DNA from: Stomoxys calcitrans
Taxonomy: Eukaryota > Arthropoda > Insecta > Diptera > Muscidae
Direction: 5' to 3'
Assembly (NCBI RefSeq): GCF_963082655.1
Contig: NC_081552.1
Span: 71,366,707 to 71,430,706 of the forward strand
Length of the DNA stretch: 64,000 bases
Each line of letters begins with the position of its first letter. Positions within the stretch are counted from its first letter, which is position 1. The translations under genes were made by a program, and so were the position numbers. The notes beneath the pieces are model-generated. The model did no database searches. It worked only from the letters and a program-made list of their open reading frames with translations, and was not told the DNA's origin. This document shows, piece after piece, positions 53,573 through 63,240 of this stretch.

Positions 53573-53929
53573 TTAACTGCAGGAACGATACACTTCCCGG
53601 CACTGGCCTGGCAATAGTAGGGCTAGAGTGCTGTCGTTGCATAAATTGCCGTACGGGAGAGGTCGGGGGGGGGTCACATAGTCCAACGACGAGGACGCCG
53701 AAGGCGACGATTGTGACCCACTGCTGGCTATGTTCTCACAGCACCTAGCGACATAGCCAGTATGACTATACTCCCGTAGCGAAGTTAGGCCAGAGCAAGA
53801 ACGGAAATGTACCCACTCCAAGCACCGGTTACACCTCACCGACACTGACCGATGATGAAGGCGGTTCTGGCAAACGGAACAGAACCAGGGTCCGGGGTTC
53901 TTTTCAATCCCGGCACGGACCAGAAGCAT
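53573..53929 (-). CDS. Duplicated LINE ORF1 region (2A-like, PHD-like)
   Basis: Identical in translation to 50954-51310; the GIEKNPGP motif is at 53888-53911. Part of 2,619-bp unit 2 and separated from any intact RT. Confidence 0.7.
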   Translation of the reverse strand: MLLVRAGIEKNPGPWFCSVCQNRLHHRSVSVRCNRCLEWVHFRSCSGLTSLREYSHTGYVARCCENIASSGSQSSPSASSSLDYVTPPRPLPYGNLCNDSTLALLLPGQCREVYRSCS

Positions 53930-55429
53930 ACGGAGAAGGCACTCCGGGATGTGCCTCTCCCATGACGAAAAAAGACGAACACGTACACTGAGGCGGCAGC
54001 CCTTGCCGATGAAGATTCCATCGGGTCAATCCGGTGCGTACAATTGGCTGCCATGGGATTATTTGTTTGTTTGGCTGAACCGTTTTTCTGGAAATTTTCG
54101 CAGATGGTGCATAATGATACCTTGGTGAAAATAGGGTACTAAATTTTTTGATATCTAAAGGGGGGCGGACCCTCCCCCTTACCCTAATTTTCATGTGTGT
54201 TCTCTTATAGTAACCTACAAACAAAGATTTGGTATCCAAATTTTGGATTGTGTACCTAGGGGACAGCCCCACCCCAAAACCTGCCAAATATATATACACA
54301 CCAATCACGACAATATGGGACTCAAATGAAAGGTATTTAGGATAGGAATGGTATCTTATATCCAATTGTCGGACCAAGTGTTAGGGGGACCATCCCAACC
54401 CCCAAAACACACCTAAATCGGACATATTTACCGACCATAGCAATATGGGACTCAAATGAAAGGTATTTGCAAATAGAATACAAATCTGATATCCAAATGT
54501 AGGACAACGTTTCTGGGGGTACACCCCTTCCCCAAAACACCCCCAAAAACAGGACTTATTTACTGACCATGAGAATATGGGGCTTAAATAAAAGGTATTT
54601 GAGTGTAGAATTCGAACCTGATATCCAAATATGGGACCAAGTGTTTGGGAAGCCGTCTCTCCCCCAAAACACCCCTAAATCGGGCATATTTACCGACCAT
54701 GTCAATGCGGAGCGGTACTGGAGGTGGAGCAAGAATTGATACCCTCTTTCGGGACCAATTTTCTGGGGCTCTACCCCTTTGCCAAAATACCCCACAAACA
54801 GCAATTTTTTACTGACCATCGCAGTATGGGGCTCAAATAAGGGCATTTAAAAGTAGAATACGAATTTGATATCCAAATGTAGGACCATATATTTAGGGCA
54901 TCACCCCTTCCCCAAAACACCCCGCAAAGGGTAAACATTTTTCGACCGTGCCAATATGTGGCTCAAAGAAAGATATTTGAGATTAGAAAACGAATTTGAT
55001 AACCTATTTTGGGGCCATTTGTTTGGGGGACGCCTCATCGTGTAAACTCCCTTAATCCAATGGCAATATGGGGTTTATATAAATAGTATTTGAGAGAAGA
55101 GCACGATGCCGATATTTTTTCAGGGCCAAGTGTCTGGTTGACCACATCACCCCCGAAAACACCTCTAAATCAGATATCATGAGAATATCGGGCTGAAATA
55201 CTTTATTTTAAGAATGGAGTACACCTTACATCCTAACTTGAATTCATAGACCAATAAAGATCATATGGGGTTCAGATAAAGGCACTTATATTGTTAAAGG
55301 GTTAGTCAAGCGATATTAAAAGCTCTTTAATTGTCGAAAATAAATATTCCAAGGAAACTTTTGTTCCATATAAAGTAAAAGAAGGCGCAGCGGAGCGGCC
55401 CCGGTATATATATTAGACCAATAAAATTT

Positions 55430-55950
55430 GCCTGTTAGGGCGAGGAATGCGCATGCAACATTGTGGAACAGCGAAACGGTTGGCAGGACGGCGAAAATCC
55501 TATGGGGGGATGCAGATCGTGAGAAGACGAGGCTATTACTGATAGGAAGTAAGAAGGAGGTCAGTATAGCTATTGGTATCATAACGGGACACATAGGACT
55601 ACAAGCTCACTTATGTAAAATCGGTGCGGCAAGTGATAGCATGTGTAGGGCATGCGGGGTAGATGATGAGACATTGGAGCATTTCCTTTGTCATTGCCCG
55701 GCTTTCGCGTGTAACAGATACCGGCACTTAAGTGGGGACACAATACCAGACATGAACCAACTTAGGGGAGTGGTATTGAAAACAATTAAGGATTTTGTAA
55801 GTAGCACGGAATTCCTAAATTAAATTTTCTTTTTAGAGGTTACTTTATAGTTTTTAGAGCGCCAACAAGCCGATTACTGGCTTAGGTGTATGTCCATAGT
55901 GGCATGGGGCGGATTAATATCTGCACCCTCTTTTCAACCCAACCTAACCT
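55430..55950 (+). pseudogene. LINE RNase H end, Cys/His tail and 3' UTR
   Basis: An open frame of 131 codons: 'ARNAHATLWNSETVGRTAKI', 'IGIITGHIGLQAHLCKIGAA', 'CRACGVDDETLEHFLCHCPA' (a C-x2-C..H-x4-C-like tail) and 'LRGVVLKTIKDFVSSTEFLN' to the stop. This is the region after RNase H in an I/R1-like LINE, 5' truncated just as at 10560, 24240 and 24736. The 3' UTR ends CAACCCAACCTAACCTAGG. The coding part of this copy looks undamaged. Confidence 0.75.
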
Positions 55951-56215
55951 AGGGCAAGGATCATTTTTCTAATGATGTGCCAATTTCTCTTTCGAGATGA
56001 GCCTATTGATCGAAATCTATTCAATGGGAAAATGGAAGCCACAGGAGATACACCACACCAACCTTGATTGGACGCGTTTCGTTAAACAAATTTTATTCAG
56101 TTGTGTTAACACAATAAGCCCCCAGTTAGAATCGGACCCGCAATCCTTGCAATGGTACGCCGAGGTCGCTACCAACGCTACAGCTGTGTAAATTTGCCAA
56201 CGAAAACTCCATTTA

Positions 56216-56290
56216 GCAAACTTCTCACATAAATGAGTCCGATTCAAGTTAAAGCTCGATGATAAGGGACCTCCATGGTGGCCACGGATA
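56216..56290 (-). mobile_element. SINE fragment
   Basis: CTTCTCACATAAATGAGTCC, 'GATTCAAGTTAAAGCTCGAT' and CTCCATGGTGGCCACGG: a short, internally deleted SINE. The 265 bp to its left (55951-56215) has a 64-codon frame ('WKPQEIHHTNLDWTRFVKQI') that may be LINE linker; not identified. Confidence 0.5.
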
Positions 56291-56504
56291 GCTTCAACTA
56301 TTGTATAAAAGGAGATCTGTTATCATTGGCTAAAACATAATCGGACAAATCTAGATGAAGTCTTAATACAGTTGAACCTCGAAAAACACCGTTTTTTGAT
56401 GTCATTAATTAGGTATTCATATTGATTTCTTTCAATACCATACAGAGTTCTGTGATGTTATATACATACATCGGTATATAGATGGCGTTTTAAAATAAAT
56501 ATAT

Positions 56505-57662
56505 TATCTTATATATAAAAATCAATTTGTGTTTGTTTGTTTGCTTGTCTGTTCCGAATAGACTCAAAAATGAAAGGTATTTAAGAGTAGAATATGAATC
56601 TGATACCCAAATTTGGGACCAAGTGTTTGGGGGACCACCCCAACCTCTAAAACACCCCTTAATCGGACATATTTACCGACCATAGCAATATGGAACTCAA
56701 CTAAAAGGTAGAAGGAGTAAAATACGAATCTGATATCAAAATGTGCTACCAATTATTCCTAAAAACACCCTCAAACAGGACTTATTTACTGACCATCGCA
56801 ATATGGGGCTCAAATAGAAAGTATTTGAGTGTAGAATACGAATATGATATCCAAATGTGAATTCAAGTGTTTTGGGGCCGCCCTCCCCAAAAACACCCCA
56901 CAAACTGCAATTATTTATTGACCATCGTAATAAGGGGCTAAAGTAAAGGTATTTGGGAGTAGAATACGAATCTGATATCCAAATGTGGAATCATGTACTT
57001 AGGGCACCGCCCCTTCCTCAAGAGTACAATTTTACCGATCAAGTGGAAGGTATTGAGATTGGAAAACGAATATGATAACCAATTTTGGGGACAAGTGATA
57101 GGAGTTCGCCTCATAAACTTCCCTCTTACCTATGGCAATATGGAATTAAAATAAATGGTATTCGAGAGAAGAGAACGATGTAGGTATTTTTTCTGGTGAC
57201 CAACTCACCCCGAAAACACCCATAAATCGGACATACATATTTTCGGGTCAAGACAGTATGGGACTCGAATGAAAGGTATTTGGGAGTAGATCACGAAATT
57301 CATACCCACTTTCGGGACCACGTTTCTAGGGGTCCACACCACTCCCTTAACCCACCAACCGCCACTCGGGGAGCCTTCTTACTCCCATAATCCCCATGAG
57401 AATATCGGGCTCAAATATAGTCTCTTAAGAATGGAGAACATCTAACATCCAAACTCAAACATCCCTAAACCCGTTGAGCAAATTCATAAAAAGATCATAT
57501 GGGATTCAGATAAAGGCATTTAAATTGTCCAACTGTTAGCCAAGCGATATACATACAAATACTATTTTCTCTTTAATTGTCGAAAAAAAATATTTAAAGG
57601 ATAATTTTGTTCCATATAGAGTAAAAGAAGGCGCAGCGGAGCTGGCACGGTTCAGCCAGTAT
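56505..57662 (-). mobile_element. Family B copy, full length, 1.16 kb
   Basis: The 3' end in reverse is TATATATAAAAATCAATTTG with GTTTGTTTGTTTGC; the 5' end is GTAAAAGAAGGCGCAGCGGA, GCTGGCACGGTTCAGCCAGT. Units marked 'GACCATAGCAATATGGAACT' recur at about 130 bp. Inserted in the left (3') part of the Tigger element. Confidence 0.8.
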
Positions 57663-57724
57663 GTTATATACAATTATTTAAAATACTTATGATGTGTTTT
57701 TTGTTTTTGAGCGTGTATTTTTTG

Positions 57725-58768
57725 TTTTAGTAGAATTGTTTGTATGTGATTACACCTGTATTACATCTGGCTCTAAAATTTCTGGAATTCTATTGTTTTT
57801 AAGAAATTCCAAAAGAACACTGCATCCCTCTATTGCTTGAGCCAATGGGGGGTATTTCTGGTTCTTTTGAGTTTCCTTCGTCTGACACTTCGGAATCTCC
57901 ATCAGTCTCGTAATCCTCGCTTTTATTTGCCATACGTATTATGTCGGTATCAGATAGAAAAGCACAGGATGTGACATCATCCTCACATTCGTTTCACTTT
58001 GAGAGGTCATCAATAGAATATCCATGCGGTATTACAACGTCGTCATCTTGGGAAGCAGGTTGTTCCAAACATTGCGTAACACTTGTGGTGTTATCTTGTC
58101 CCGATATATAGCAGCTATCTTAATATTCAAAGGCTTGGCGAAAGCATGTCTACAGACAAAAGTTTTGGAACGATTAATTTTCGTAATTGCATTTGAATAA
58201 CCCCTTGATCCATAGGCTGAATTAAGCAAGTGCAATTCGGTGTAAGAAATTTTACTGCAACGTTTTCATATTTCAGAACATTTACATCTGGGTGTGCTGG
58301 ACAATTATCTAGAAGCAAAAGCACTTTGCAGTTCCTATCGAAGCCAATGTTTTGCAGATGTTCTCTTACTTCTGGCGCAAAATTGTTGTTCAACCACTCG
58401 AGGAAAAGTTCTTGTGTTACCCAGGCTCTCTTATTTGATTTATAAATTACAGGAAAGTTGGGAACATTTTTTAATGCTCTTAAATTGGCACTTTTCCCTA
58501 TTACCATCAGTTTGGATCTGTGTGTCCCAGCTGCATTTCCACAAAGCAAAACTGTTATTCTCTCCTAGGATGCCTTGTACCCAACGATTGATAATTCTTT
58601 ACCAGTGACCAGCGAAGTCTGACGAAAACCTTTTCAAATAGGCTTGTTTGTCCAGTTGACAGTTTTTCACTTTCAATATGTTCGCGTGAGTCTTCTACAA
58701 ACATAATGACTGATTCATAATCAGCGCATTCTTTTTCCTCTGTCAGCCTGTGAATTCCATGTCGTTTT
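57725..58768 (-). pseudogene. Tigger-like transposase, DDE domain and C-terminus
   Basis: Minus-strand pieces: 'KKRHGIHRLTEEKECADYES' (end of the CENP-B-type DNA-binding domain), 'GQTSLFEKVF' where the first catalytic Asp (A-D-E-T-G-L-F) is expected but absent, 'LLCGNAAGTHRSKLMVIGKS', 'LLLLDNCPAHP' (second Asp) and 'CTCLIQPMDQGVIQ' (third Asp). C-terminal acidic region in broken frames to about 57725. Frame shifts at about 58560 and 58160, and loss of one catalytic Asp, make it inactive. Confidence 0.8.
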
Positions 58769-58769
58769 T

Positions 58770-60467
58770 TTATACCCTCCACCATAAGATGGGGGGTATA
58801 CTAATTTCGTCATTCTGTTTGTAACTACTCGAAATATTCGTCTGAGACCCCATAAAGTATATATATTCTTGATCGTCGTGACATTTTATGTCGATCTAGC
58901 CATGTCCGTCCGTCTGTCCGTCCGTCCGTCCGTCCGTCTGTCCGTCCGTCCGTCTGTCCGTCCGTCCGTCCGTCCGTCCGTCCGTCCGTCTGTCTGTCGA
59001 AAGCACGCTAACTTCCGAAGGAGTAAAGCTAGCCGCTTGAAATTTTGCACAAATACTTCTTATTAGTGTAGGTCGGTTGGTATTGTAAATGGGCCATATC
59101 GGTCCATGTTTTGATATAGCTGCCATATAAACCGATCTTGGGTCTTGACTTCTTGATCCTCTAGAGTGCGCAATTCTTATCCGATTGAAATGAAATTTTG
59201 CACGACGTGTTTTGTTATGATATCCAACAACTGCGCCAAGTATAGTTCAAATCGGTTCATAACCTGATATAGCTGCCATATAAACCGATCTTGGGTCTTG
59301 ACTTCTTGAGCCTCTAGCGTGCTCAATTCTTATCCGATCAGAATGAAATTTTGCACGACGTGTTTTGTTATTATATCCACCAATTGTGCCAAGTATGGTT
59401 CAAATCGGTTTATAACCTGATATAGCTGCCATATAAACCGATCTTGGGTCTTGACTTCTTGAGCCTCTAGAGTGCGCAATCCTTATCCGATTGGAATGAA
59501 ATTTTGCAAGACGTATTTTGTTATGATATCCAACAACTGCGCCAAGTATAGTTCAAATCGGTCCATAACCTGATATAGCTGCCATATAAACCGATTTTGG
59601 GTCTTGACTTCTTGAGCCTCTAGCGTGCGCAATTCTTATCCGATCAGAATGAAATTTTGCACGACGTGTTTTGTTCTGATACCCAACAACTGTGCCAAGT
59701 ATGGTTCAAATCGGTTCATAACCTGATATAGCTGCCATATAAACCGATCTTGGGTCTTGACTTCTTGAGCCTCTAGAGGGCACAATTCTTATCCGATTTG
59801 AATGAATTTTTGCACGAAGTATTTTGCTATGATATCCAACAACTGTGCCAAGTATGGTTGAAATCGGTCCATAACCTGATATAGCTGTCATATAAACAGA
59901 TCTGGGGATTTGACGTCTTGAGCTTTTAGAGGGCGCAATTCCTATCCGATTTGGCTGAAATTTTGCATGACGTATTTTATTTTTACTTTCAACAACTGTG
60001 TCAAATAAAGTACAAGTCGGTTCATAACCTGATATGGCTGCCATATAAACCGATCTGGGATCTTGACTTCTTGACCCTTAGAGGTCGCAATTATTATCCG
60101 ATATGCCTGAAATTTTGTACGACGGATCCTCTCATGACCATCAACAAACGTGTTTATTATGGTCTGAATCGGTCTATAGCCCGATACAGATCCCATATAA
60201 ATTGTTCTCTCTATTTTACTTCGTGAGCCCCAATGGGCGCAATTCTTATACGAATTGGCTGAAATTTTACACAGGTCTCCATCATATAATTTAATTGTGG
60301 TCCGAACCGGACCATATCTTGATATCGTTTTAATAGTAGAGCAACTCTTTTCTTATATCCTTTTTTGCCTAAGAAGAGATGCCGGGAAAAGAACTCGACA
60401 AATGCGATCCACGGTGGAGGGTATATAAGATTCGGCCCGGCCGAACTTAGCACGCTTTTACTTGTTA
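58770..60467 (+). mobile_element. Long INE-like copy with seven 153-bp central units
   Basis: Left TATACCCTCCACCATAAGAT and 'CCATAAAGTATATATATTC'; right GATTCGGCCCGGCCGAACTT and CTTTTACTTGTT. Unit marks end at 59137, 59290, 59443, 59596, 59749, 59902 and 60055, all exactly 153 bp apart. In structure it is the mirror image of the copy at 25604-27257. It split the Tigger transposase between GWLEK and KKRHGI without a recognisable TSD. Confidence 0.9.
58905..58998. repeat. (GTCC)n tract of the INE-like 5' block
   Basis: About 90 bp of GTCC with GTCT interruptions, the longest such tract in the window; the counterpart at 27075-27128 is shorter. It encodes meaningless S/V/R/P frames in both directions. 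Confidence 0.9.
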
Positions 60468-60472
60468 ATTTT

Positions 60473-60895
60473 TCTAACCAGCCAGTTGCGTACTTGTATT
60501 CCGAATTTATGTTTAGTTTTTCATGAAAATATTTCGCCTTTTCAGTTATTAGTTCACCAAAAATTCACAATCAAATTTTATGTCTGGCAATAAAATTGTT
60601 AAATTCGAGCCAACTTACCCGAAATTGGGGTTCTCTTGCACCTTTCTTGTCGAAATCATTCGTATGTTGCAAAATTAACTTTTGGATTTTTAGATTGTTT
60701 TAGTATGTCTTTTTTTAAAACCATCTAAAGATTCACTTCTAGAGGCAAATTTTAAAATTGTTTCCTGCGTATAGTATTTACAGTATTGCGTACAGTATTT
60801 CCCGAATTTTTCTGATAATAAACCAATGGACATATTTTTACTGTGATCTTTAATCATCTCGAATTTTTCCTGAATTGAAAGAACTTTAGGTGTTC
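60473..60895 (-). pseudogene. Tigger-like transposase, N-terminal DNA-binding part
   Basis: The minus strand from 60895 reads 'KVLSIQEKFEMIKDHSKN' and 'IGLLSEKFGKYCTQYCK', the CENP-B/pogo helix-turn-helix, then 'ETILKFASRSESLD', and nearer 60480 'AKYFHEKLNINSEYKYATGW' followed by LEK. The next residues (KKRHGI) lie at 58768, across the INE-like insertion. Confidence 0.8.
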
Positions 60896-60899
60896 TTTT

Positions 60900-62040
60900 T
60901 TTATACCCCCTCCGAAGGATGGGGGTATTTTAATTTTGTCATTCCGTTTGCAACACATCGAAATATCCATTTCCGACCCTATAAAGCTTAAAATGGCTGT
61001 ATCTCCTAAACTATGGGAAATGGGCCTTAATTCGTGACTCCATCACAAATCCATGAAAAATCGAAATTTCACTTGGAAAACTTAAAATGGCTGTATCTCC
61101 TAAACTATGCGTCGTAGAGGGAAATGGGCCTTAATTCGTGACTCCATCGAAAATCCTTGAAAAATCGAAATTTCGCGTGGAAAACTTAAAATGGCTGTAT
61201 CTCCTAAACTATTCGTCGAAGAAGGAAATGGGCCTTAATTCGTGACTCCATCAAAATCCATGTATATATATATATTCTTGATCAGCGTAAAAATCTAAGA
61301 CGACCTAGACATGTCGGTCTGCCTGTTGAAATCACGCTACAGTCTTTAAAAATAGAGCAATTGAGCTGAAACTTTGCACAGATTCTTTTTTTGTCCATAA
61401 GCAGGTTAAGTTCAAAGATGGGCCGATTTAGGGTCTTAGGACAGTGAGTTGTGTTAGATTCTTCAACATCCTTCGTCAAATTATCTCAGATCGGTCCACA
61501 TTTGGATATAGCTGCCATATAGACCGATCCTCCGGTTTAAGTTCTTAGGCCCATAAAAGCCACATTTAATATCCGATTTTGCTGAAATTTGGGATAGTGA
61601 GTTGTGTTAGGCCCTTCAACATTCTTCGTCAAATTGGCCCAGATCGGTCCAGATTTAGATATAGCTGCCATATAGACCGATCTCTCGGTTTAAGGTTTTG
61701 GGGTCATAATAGGCGCATTTATTGTCCGATTTTGCCAAAATTTGAGACAGTGAGTTGCGTTAGGCTCTTCGACGTCCTTCGTCAATTTGGCCCAGATCGG
61801 TCCAGATTTGGATATAGCTGCCATATAGACCGCGGTTTTAGGTTTTGGAGCCATAAAAGGTGCATTTATTGTCCGATTTCGCCGAAATTTGAGACAGTGA
61901 GATGCGTTAGGCTCTTCGACGTCCTTCTTCAAATTGGCCCTGATCGGTGCAGATTTTAATATAGCTGCCATATAGACCGATCTCTCGATTTAAGGTTTTG
62001 GGCCCATAAAATGCACATTTATTGTCCGATATCCAAAGCA
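60900..62040 (+). mobile_element. INE-like copy, CTCCGAAGGAT subtype, hairpin end lost
   Basis: Left TATACCCCCTCCGAAGGATG, 'CATTTCCGACCCTATAAAG', then three foreign tandem units, 'TATATATATTCTTGATCAGC', 'CGACCTAGACATGTCGGTC'. Central units marked GATATAGCTGCCATATAGAC. The right end is truncated near 62040. Confidence 0.8.
60987..61275. repeat. Three tandem ~94-104-bp units
   Basis: CTTAAAATGGCTGTATCTCC starts at 60987, 61081 and 61185. Each unit continues GAAATGGGCCTTAATTCGTG and 'AAAAATCGAAATTTC'. The first unit lacks about 10 bp (GCGTCGTAGAG). They lie between CCCTATAAAG and TATATATATTCTTGATC, i.e. inside the INE-like 5' block. Confidence 0.9.
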
Positions 62041-62413
62041 AGACCTAAAATATATCCATATTACAACAAAAATAGTGGCGCGTTTACTTTTGATTTTTTT
62101 TTTTAAATGGACCCCCCCCACCTTAATTTTTACATCTAACCATAGGAGATTGCTATCATTCGACCCACGCTCTGAATGTATTAAATCACATTCAGAGCGT
62201 GTGTCACCTCAAACTAAAAAATAAAAAGGGGAATCCCAGAATTTTACATCAAACAATCATGTGTTAGGTGCACGGTTAATAGAGGGTCCATTATTGACGC
62301 ACGGATCATAGAAGTAAAGCACGGTTAATAGAGGTTCAAAATCAAAAGAACAGCATGCCGGTAAACAGGGGTAACCGGGTAGTAGAGGCTCGGATAATCG
62401 AGTTTCAACTGTA

Positions 62414-62668
62414 GATGTTAGTGGGAAAATTATAATTGCGATTATTTGTTTTTTATTGGCATTGGCACTTTAAGCTTTTCTATCACGCCTTACAATGCAT
62501 CAGCTGCTTGGATTGATGTTATGTTTGTGATAAATAACTGTTGTTGCACAGGCAACGATATGTTTATAACATTGTATGTTATAAAACACACCACAGCATG
62601 TTTCTGTATGTAGGTTAACATTTTCCTCTCTGCCTATGATAGTGGACAAACAAATATAATACAGGTTG
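62414..62668. other. Unassigned spacer
   Basis: AT-rich sequence between the Tigger end and a SINE; the frame at 62500-62799 on the minus strand runs into the SINE and is not credible. Confidence 0.35.
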
Positions 62669-62680
62669 GCTGAGACGAAG

Positions 62681-62997
62681 GCCACGGTAGCGCAGAGGTT
62701 AGCATGTCCGTCTATGACGCTGAACGGCTGGATTCGAATCCTAGCGAGAACATCAGCGGTGGTTTTCCCCTTCAAATGCTGGAGACATTTGTGAGGCATG
62801 CCATTTGAAAGAATGGTATCGCAACCATGTTAAAACTTCTCCCCAAAGTGGTGTCACACTGCGGCACGCCGTTCGCACGCTGCAATTAAACGAAGGCCCC
62901 TTATCATTGAGCTTAAACTTGAATCGCACAGCACATATTGAGCTGTGAGAAGTTTGCCCCTGGATCTTAATGGAATGTTAATGGGAAAATTTGCATA
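62681..62997 (+). mobile_element. Full-length SINE with 12-bp TSD
   Basis: GCCACGGTAGCGCAGAGGTT (A-box region), GGATTCGAATCCTAGCGAGA (B box), GGTGGTTTTCCCCTTCAAAT, GTTAAAACTTCTCCCCAAAG, CTGCGGCACGCCGTTCGCAC and 3' end AATGGGAAAATTTGCATA. Perfect direct repeat GCTGAGACGAAG at 62669-62680 and 62998-63009. Confidence 0.92.
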
Positions 62998-63054
62998 GCT
63001 GAGACGAAGTGTTACCAATTCAAACGACCATTGTTTATTGATTCTAATAACAAC

Positions 63055-63240
63055 AAGAAAAATCATGCTAAGTTCGGCCGGGCCGAATCTGTTATACCCT
63101 CCACCATGGATCGCATTTGTCAAGTTTTTTGCCCGGTAACTCTATATATGGTCTAAGAAAAGCAAATTGATAAAAATTGCTATGCTATTCGAGCAATGTC
63201 AGGTTATAAACCTATTCGGGCCATACTTGGCTTCGTTCGT
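63055..63240 (-). mobile_element. INE-like copy truncated by a LINE
   Basis: AATCATGCTAAG, TTCGGCCGGGCCGAA and TATACCCTCCACCATGGATC; it ends at about 63240 where other sequence begins. Confidence 0.75.

Larger units (their letters stand above)
51886..54504. repeat. 2,619-bp tandem duplication, unit 2
   Basis: Begins CAGACATCGGGAACTATAAG directly after family B sequence AATGTAGGA. At the far end family B continues as GGACAACGTTTCTGGGGG, so the two breakpoints share the dinucleotide CA. The unit lacks the RT catalytic core and the LINE 3' end. Confidence 0.9.
51449..55410 (-). mobile_element. Family B body right of the LINE, with the duplication
   Basis: 51449-51885 and 54068-55410 are family B units in reverse ('GACAATATGGGACTCAAATG', 'GGGGGCGGACCCTCCCCCTT'). 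The 5' end is at about 55405 (GTAAAAGAAGGCGCAGCGGA, GCGGCCCCGG). Together with 47562-47590 this is one copy that took the LINE near its 3' end. Confidence 0.8.
56369..62411 (-). mobile_element. pogo/Tigger transposon carrying three insertions
   Basis: Ends: CAGTTGAACCTCGAAAAACA at 56369 and, in reverse complement, CAGTTGAAACTCGATTATCC at 62411; both lie next to TA (56367-56368, 62412-62413). CAGTTGAACCTC is a Tigger/pogo-type terminus. Transposase pieces are on the minus strand at 60473-60895 and about 57725-58768. Foreign insertions: family B 56505-57662, INE-like 58770-60467, INE-like 60900-62040. Without them the element would be roughly 2.0-2.1 kb, normal for Tigger. Confidence 0.85.

Noticed and set aside
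58869..59066. Proline/serine-rich frames over the GTCC tract
   Set aside because: Translation of a tetranucleotide repeat.
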